From NCBI RefSeq assembly GCF_002742335.1, contig NZ_MDGR01000007.1:3662501-3726500 (forward strand): a DNA stretch of 64,000 nucleotides, given 5' to 3'. The translations under genes and the position numbers were made by a program. Below the pieces are notes generated by a model. It searched no databases. It was not told where the DNA came from and saw only the letters and a list, made by a program, of their open reading frames with translations. The DNA is from Reichenbachiella sp. 5M10 (GTDB lineage Bacteria > Bacteroidota > Bacteroidia > Cytophagales > Cyclobacteriaceae). Numbering within the stretch: the first letter of the stretch is position 1; each line of letters opens with the position of its first letter. Positions 60,333-64,000 of the stretch are shown one piece after another.

Positions 60333-62037
60333 CCACTCAATTTTTTCAACTTTAGGAAGAATATATAAAATTCTTCCTAAAACATATCGCCGAAAATCTA
60401 TCCTGCTTACGCTTGCCATTCTAGTCAATTCATTGTTTGAAATCGTAGGCCTTGCTGCCATTCTCCCCGTGTTAGCTGCCATTCTCAAAAAAGGATTTGT
60501 TGAACAGCAACCCATTCTACATGCCCTCTATCAGCAACTAGCATTTAATGATCCGAAACACTTTATTGTTGCTATGTGCCTGATGATTTTACTGTTCATT
60601 CTCATCAAAAACCTGTTTGGTGTTTGGGTACAAACTAAGCAAGCACATTTCAGTTGGAATCTACACGAATCCATCTCATCACAAGTATTCGAGAATGCAT
60701 TCAAAAGAGGCTATTTGTTTTTCAGTCAAAACAACTCAAATAGAATCCTCAATAGAATCAACGGAATACCCCAACAATTTGCCCAACAAATGTTGATCAA
60801 TGTATTTCAACTTATCAATGAATTCTTAATTCTTATCCTAATTATTGGATCTCTACTTGTCTATGACTACCTTATATTATTACTCCTTGGCGGAATAGTA
60901 TTACCTGTATTCGTTTTCTTTTACCAAACAACAAAGAAAAGAATTGCATCCTATGGTACTCGTCTCAACGAACTAGGTCCAGAAATAGTCAAACCCGTAT
61001 ACGAAGTGGTTTTTGGGTATGTAGACGTAGTAGTCAATGGCATCTTTCCCAATTTCAAAAAGGAATATTTGAGTAAAATCAAAGAGGCCAAATCATTGAG
61101 AATAACTGTACTTATCATTCAAAACATCCCCAACCGACTCATAGAAACATGTGTTATACTGGCAGTTTTAATCATACTATTATATGGCCTATTCCAACTA
61201 CAAGAAACAGACAAAATACTAACCCTCATGAGTATATTTGGACTTGCTGCATATAGAACAATCCCTTCTATCAACCGACTCATACTGGCTGTAATGAACA
61301 TCAAAAATTTTCATTACACTCTTGACTACTTAGAAGACTATTTGAATACTTCAAGCACCGAGAAAAACACCACCCCTATCCTTTTCAAGGAGAAACTATG
61401 CGTCAAGAACCTGAGCTTCTCATACCCTGATGCAAATAACCCTGTACTAAAGAACATCTCTATAGAAATCAAGAAAGGGGAATCGCTAGGCATCATGGGC
61501 TCCTCAGGATCTGGGAAAACCACGTTGATGAATATACTATTAGGCTTTCTTCAACCAACCTCAGGTCATTTTTCTATCGACGAAATATTAGTCGATAACA
61601 CAAACCGTGAAATTTGGCAACAAAAATGTGGTTACGTGAGACAGGACGTCTTTTTAATTGATGGTAGCTTAGAAGACAACATTGCCTTTGGCGTCCCTAA
61701 ATCTGACGTAGACCCCATCCGACTTGAGGCCGCCATTCAGAAAGCACAATTAAGTACGCTGCTAGACACACTCCCCTCAGGAAAAGATACAAATATTGGT
61801 GAACGAGGAGCCAAAATATCTGGAGGACAACGGCAGAGAGTTGGTATCGCACGCGCATTATATCATGGTGCAGAAATACTTTTCTTTGACGAAGCGACCT
61901 CTGCTTTGGACAGTACTACAGAGGAGGAGATCACCGAGTCCATTCGTAGTTTACACGAAAGCCATTTGACGATGGTTATTATTGCTCATAGAGAGAGCAC
62001 ATTAAAATATTGTGATTCTATATTTCGCCTAGCTTAA
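60322..62037 (+). CDS. MsbA-like ABC exporter
   Basis: A 571-residue fused permease-ATPase half-transporter. Six helices are within residues 1-320; the ATPase has Walker A GSSGSGKTTL (about residues 393-402), Q-loop CGYVRQDVFLIDG, signature ISGGQRQRVGIARAL and Walker B EILFFDEATSALD. It probably flips a lipid-linked saccharide. From here on the DNA is visibly richer in A and T than in the genes before. Confidence 0.92.
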   Translation: MNSSHSIFSTLGRIYKILPKTYRRKSILLTLAILVNSLFEIVGLAAILPVLAAILKKGFVEQQPILHALYQQLAFNDPKHFIVAMCLMILLFILIKNLFGVWVQTKQAHFSWNLHESISSQVFENAFKRGYLFFSQNNSNRILNRINGIPQQFAQQMLINVFQLINEFLILILIIGSLLVYDYLILLLLGGIVLPVFVFFYQTTKKRIASYGTRLNELGPEIVKPVYEVVFGYVDVVVNGIFPNFKKEYLSKIKEAKSLRITVLIIQNIPNRLIETCVILAVLIILLYGLFQLQETDKILTLMSIFGLAAYRTIPSINRLILAVMNIKNFHYTLDYLEDYLNTSSTEKNTTPILFKEKLCVKNLSFSYPDANNPVLKNISIEIKKGESLGIMGSSGSGKTTLMNILLGFLQPTSGHFSIDEILVDNTNREIWQQKCGYVRQDVFLIDGSLEDNIAFGVPKSDVDPIRLEAAIQKAQLSTLLDTLPSGKDTNIGERGAKISGGQRQRVGIARALYHGAEILFFDEATSALDSTTEEEITESIRSLHESHLTMVIIAHRESTLKYCDSIFRLA

Positions 62038-62041
62038 AAAA

Positions 62042-62797
62042 ATGAAATTATTTGGAGTAACTAGAGCTCTTGGAATAGACTGGCTTATTGACACCATTCT
62101 TATTCTCTATCGGCATCCCGGAACCCGAAAGAAAATCATCTATTCAATAAAAAAAACAAGAAAGCACAAAAAGAAAACATTCGTAATTGGGTTGAACAAA
62201 ACAGGCACAACCACTATTGAACATGCATTAAATGAATTTGGATTTGTCCTAGGAGATCAAGTTATTGCCCAAAGACTAACAGATCAACTACTAAAAAGTA
62301 AAACCATTCTTAGACTATATTGCTTGACAGGTGAAGCTTTTCAAGACGTCCCATTTTCCCTTCCTGATTTCTACAAAACATTAGATTCCTTATACCCTGA
62401 CAGTAAATTTATTCTTTCCATTCGAGACAATCCTGACCAGTGGTTCAAGTCCCTAGTATCATTTCATTCAAAGTTATGGGGTAATGGACATACACCATCT
62501 TATCACCAACTAAAAGAACTAAACTGGATAAGAAGAGGTTATGCTCTCCGTATATTACAAAAAAGTTACGGAGAGAAACTATATGACTCCACCACATACA
62601 AAGAAGTATATGAACGTCACATAGAAGAAGTTACAAATCATTTCAAAAACGCCCCTGAAAAATTACTCATAATCAATGTTTCAGAAAGGGACAGTTACAA
62701 ACAACTTTGTGACTTTCTAGGAGAAGTTCCTTTAAGAGAAACATTTAAATGGAAAAACAAAACGTCAAACACCACGGCATGGCAAAAACACCGGTAA
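62042..62797 (+). CDS. Sulfotransferase family protein
   Basis: A 251-residue PAPS-dependent sulfotransferase-like protein. The 5'-phosphosulfate loop is GLNKTGTTTIEHAL and the 3'-phosphate region is FILSIRDNPDQWFKS, both as expected. A very basic segment (KKIIYSIKKTRKHKKK) precedes it. It would add sulfate to a sugar of the surface polysaccharide (inference). It lies four bases after the ABC gene and overlaps the aminotransferase gene. Confidence 0.82.
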   Translation: MKLFGVTRALGIDWLIDTILILYRHPGTRKKIIYSIKKTRKHKKKTFVIGLNKTGTTTIEHALNEFGFVLGDQVIAQRLTDQLLKSKTILRLYCLTGEAFQDVPFSLPDFYKTLDSLYPDSKFILSIRDNPDQWFKSLVSFHSKLWGNGHTPSYHQLKELNWIRRGYALRILQKSYGEKLYDSTTYKEVYERHIEEVTNHFKNAPEKLLIINVSERDSYKQLCDFLGEVPLRETFKWKNKTSNTTAWQKHR

Positions 62798-63861
62798 ACA
62801 TTCCATTTTTACCCCCTATTGAGGAATACAACAAATACCTTGAAGGTATATGGGAGCGGAATTGGTTAACTAATGACGGCCTCTTGGTTCAAGCATTGGA
62901 AAAAAAACTAATGGATAAGCTTAACGTAGAGCAATTGGCCTACGTCAGTAATGGTACCGTCGCTTTACAAATAGCTATCAAAACTCTCCAATTGAGTGGA
63001 GAAATCATAACTACACCATTTTCGTACGTTGCGACCACATCAAGTATCGTTTGGGAGGGCTGTACCCCCGTGTTTGTAGATGTTGATGAAAAAACATTCA
63101 ATATTTCCCCCCACCTCATTGAAGCATCTATTACTCCTAAAACAACAGCGATCCTTGCTACCCACGTATTTGGCACCCCTTGCGAGATCGACCAGATTCA
63201 ACTTATTGCTCAAAAACACGGGCTAAAAGTGATATATGATGCTGCCCACTGCTTTGGTTCTACCTACAAAGGTAGTTCGGTACTTAATTTCGGAGATATC
63301 AGTACAATCAGTTTTCACGCAACTAAAGTATTTCACTCAACCGAAGGAGGGGCTGTCATATGCAGGTCTCCAGAGATTATAGCTAGAGCAAAATACATGC
63401 GCAACTTTGGACATGATGGCCCTGAAAAGTTCAACGGTGTTGGAATCAATGGTAAAAACTCTGAATTTCATGCTGCCATGGGGCTTTGTAATTTAGAGTA
63501 CATTGATGCAATATTAGCAAAGAGAAAGTCTGATTCAGAATGGTACGATTCAGAGCTGAGTAAAACGAATCTTACAAAACAACATGTTTCTCCAAATAGT
63601 AGTGCCAATTATTCATATTACCCAGTTCTCTTCTCTAGCCAAAAAGAATGCAAACGAATGCTAAACATTCTTTCTAGTCATGACATACATCCTAGAAGAT
63701 ACTTCTTCCCTTCATTGTCAAGCCTAAATTATGTAACAAAAACTCACACCCCTATCTCCGACAATATAGCTAGCAGAATACTTTGTTTACCTCTCTATTA
63801 CTCGCTAACTAAAGAAGAAATTAGTCACCTTTGTAAGGTGATCATTCAAAATATAACATAA
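62779..63861 (+). CDS. DegT/DnrJ/EryC1 sugar aminotransferase
   Basis: A 360-residue PLP enzyme that aminates a nucleotide-linked keto sugar. The N-terminus FLPPIEEYNKYLEGIWERNWLTNDG closely recalls dTDP-4-amino-4,6-dideoxyglucose transaminase (VioA) from memory. The PLP lysine is in SFHATKVFHSTEGGAV, with DAAHCFGSTY before it. The start may be ATG 62749 or 62779; I prefer 62779, overlapping the sulfotransferase by 19 bases. The next ATG shares a base with this TAA. Confidence 0.9.
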   Translation: MAKTPVNIPFLPPIEEYNKYLEGIWERNWLTNDGLLVQALEKKLMDKLNVEQLAYVSNGTVALQIAIKTLQLSGEIITTPFSYVATTSSIVWEGCTPVFVDVDEKTFNISPHLIEASITPKTTAILATHVFGTPCEIDQIQLIAQKHGLKVIYDAAHCFGSTYKGSSVLNFGDISTISFHATKVFHSTEGGAVICRSPEIIARAKYMRNFGHDGPEKFNGVGINGKNSEFHAAMGLCNLEYIDAILAKRKSDSEWYDSELSKTNLTKQHVSPNSSANYSYYPVLFSSQKECKRMLNILSSHDIHPRRYFFPSLSSLNYVTKTHTPISDNIASRILCLPLYYSLTKEEISHLCKVIIQNIT

Positions 63862-64000
63862 TGGGATTCCTATCCGAAACTGAAATATCCGAATTAGGTC
63901 TTCATAGCTATGGGACGGATGTTCTAATCTCAGACAAAGCTACCCTATACGGCACTCAAAACATCTCTATAGGTAACCACGTCAGAATCGATGACTTCTG
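63861..64000 (+). CDS. Hexapeptide-repeat acyltransferase (partial)
   Basis: The first 46 residues are visible before the window ends. MGFLSETEISELGLHSYG is followed by the left-handed beta-helix pattern VLISDKATLYGTQNISIGNHVRIDDF. It probably acylates the amino sugar made by the preceding aminotransferase; its ATG overlaps that gene's TAA by one base. Confidence 0.8.
   Translation, partial: MGFLSETEISELGLHSYGTDVLISDKATLYGTQNISIGNHVRIDDF

Noticed and set aside
1-64000. Mobile elements or CRISPR arrays
   Set aside because: No transposase, integrase, terminal repeats or regularly spaced repeats were seen on either strand.

Overview
The window is an ordinary, gene-dense chromosomal segment of a Bacteroidota bacterium, most likely a marine Cytophagales/Reichenbachiella-like organism (inference). 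The evidence includes Bacteroidota-type -7 promoter boxes (TAnnTTTG), a fused SecDF, DUF5606 and DUF6588 proteins, a TonB-dependent receptor, a type IX secretion (T9SS) C-terminal sorting domain, the dimeric 'eukaryote-like' GlyRS, and frequent TTG/GTG starts with little Shine-Dalgarno signal. I see no rRNA, tRNA, insertion sequence, prophage or CRISPR array.

Layout. 1-5.5 kb: menaquinone methyltransferase (partial), engB, two small conserved genes, fbp, an aspartate kinase behind a strongly structured leader, a low-molecular-weight tyrosine phosphatase and a tiny lipoprotein. 5.6-15 kb: double terminator, outer-membrane DUF6588 protein, peroxiredoxin, rsgA, a glycosyltransferase, secDF, a DUF2520 dehydrogenase-like protein and an orphan SiaC-like phosphoprotein. 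15-21.5 kb: an Lrp regulator divergent from a DUF1338 (2-oxoadipate dioxygenase-type) enzyme, glyS, an MtfA-like peptidase, a DUF721 protein, yebC, a lipoprotein and a TerB-like protein. 21.7-26.2 kb: a tightly coupled trio (glutamine-synthetase-like ligase, APH-like kinase, HAD-IIA phosphatase) followed by a histidine kinase. 26.3-35 kb: TonB receptor coupled to a saccharopine-dehydrogenase-like gene, ppk2, a three-gene DinB/ATP-grasp/LysE operon, recX, a flavin reductase and small conserved genes. 35.3-46.5 kb: a lipoprotein-type peptide deformylase, a DUF418 protein, nadC-ycxB, adenine deaminase, a secreted caspase-like protein, a dicarboxylate-symporter/solute-binding-protein fusion and a TRIC channel. 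46.7-56.5 kb: YwqK repeat protein, fabH, a degenerate SRAP protein coupled to an alpha/beta hydrolase, the pyruvate dehydrogenase E2 subunit, hslV and a T9SS-exported PAP2/haloperoxidase-like protein. 56.7-64 kb: a histidine kinase with a small membrane partner, then a surface-polysaccharide locus (polytopic membrane protein, ABC exporter, sulfotransferase, sugar aminotransferase, hexapeptide acyltransferase) that becomes visibly AT-rich from about 60.3 kb and runs off the end.

How genes work together. The DUF1338 enzyme with its Lrp neighbour and the distant saccharopine-dehydrogenase-like enzyme could belong to one lysine-degradation route (inference). The strongest candidates for undescribed biology are the structured leader before aspartate kinase, the ligase/kinase/phosphatase trio, the ATP-grasp/LysE operon, the symporter-SBP fusion that lacks the family's signature motifs, the SRAP homologue without catalytic residues, and the lipid-anchored deformylase. 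None of these could be tested here beyond reading the sequence.
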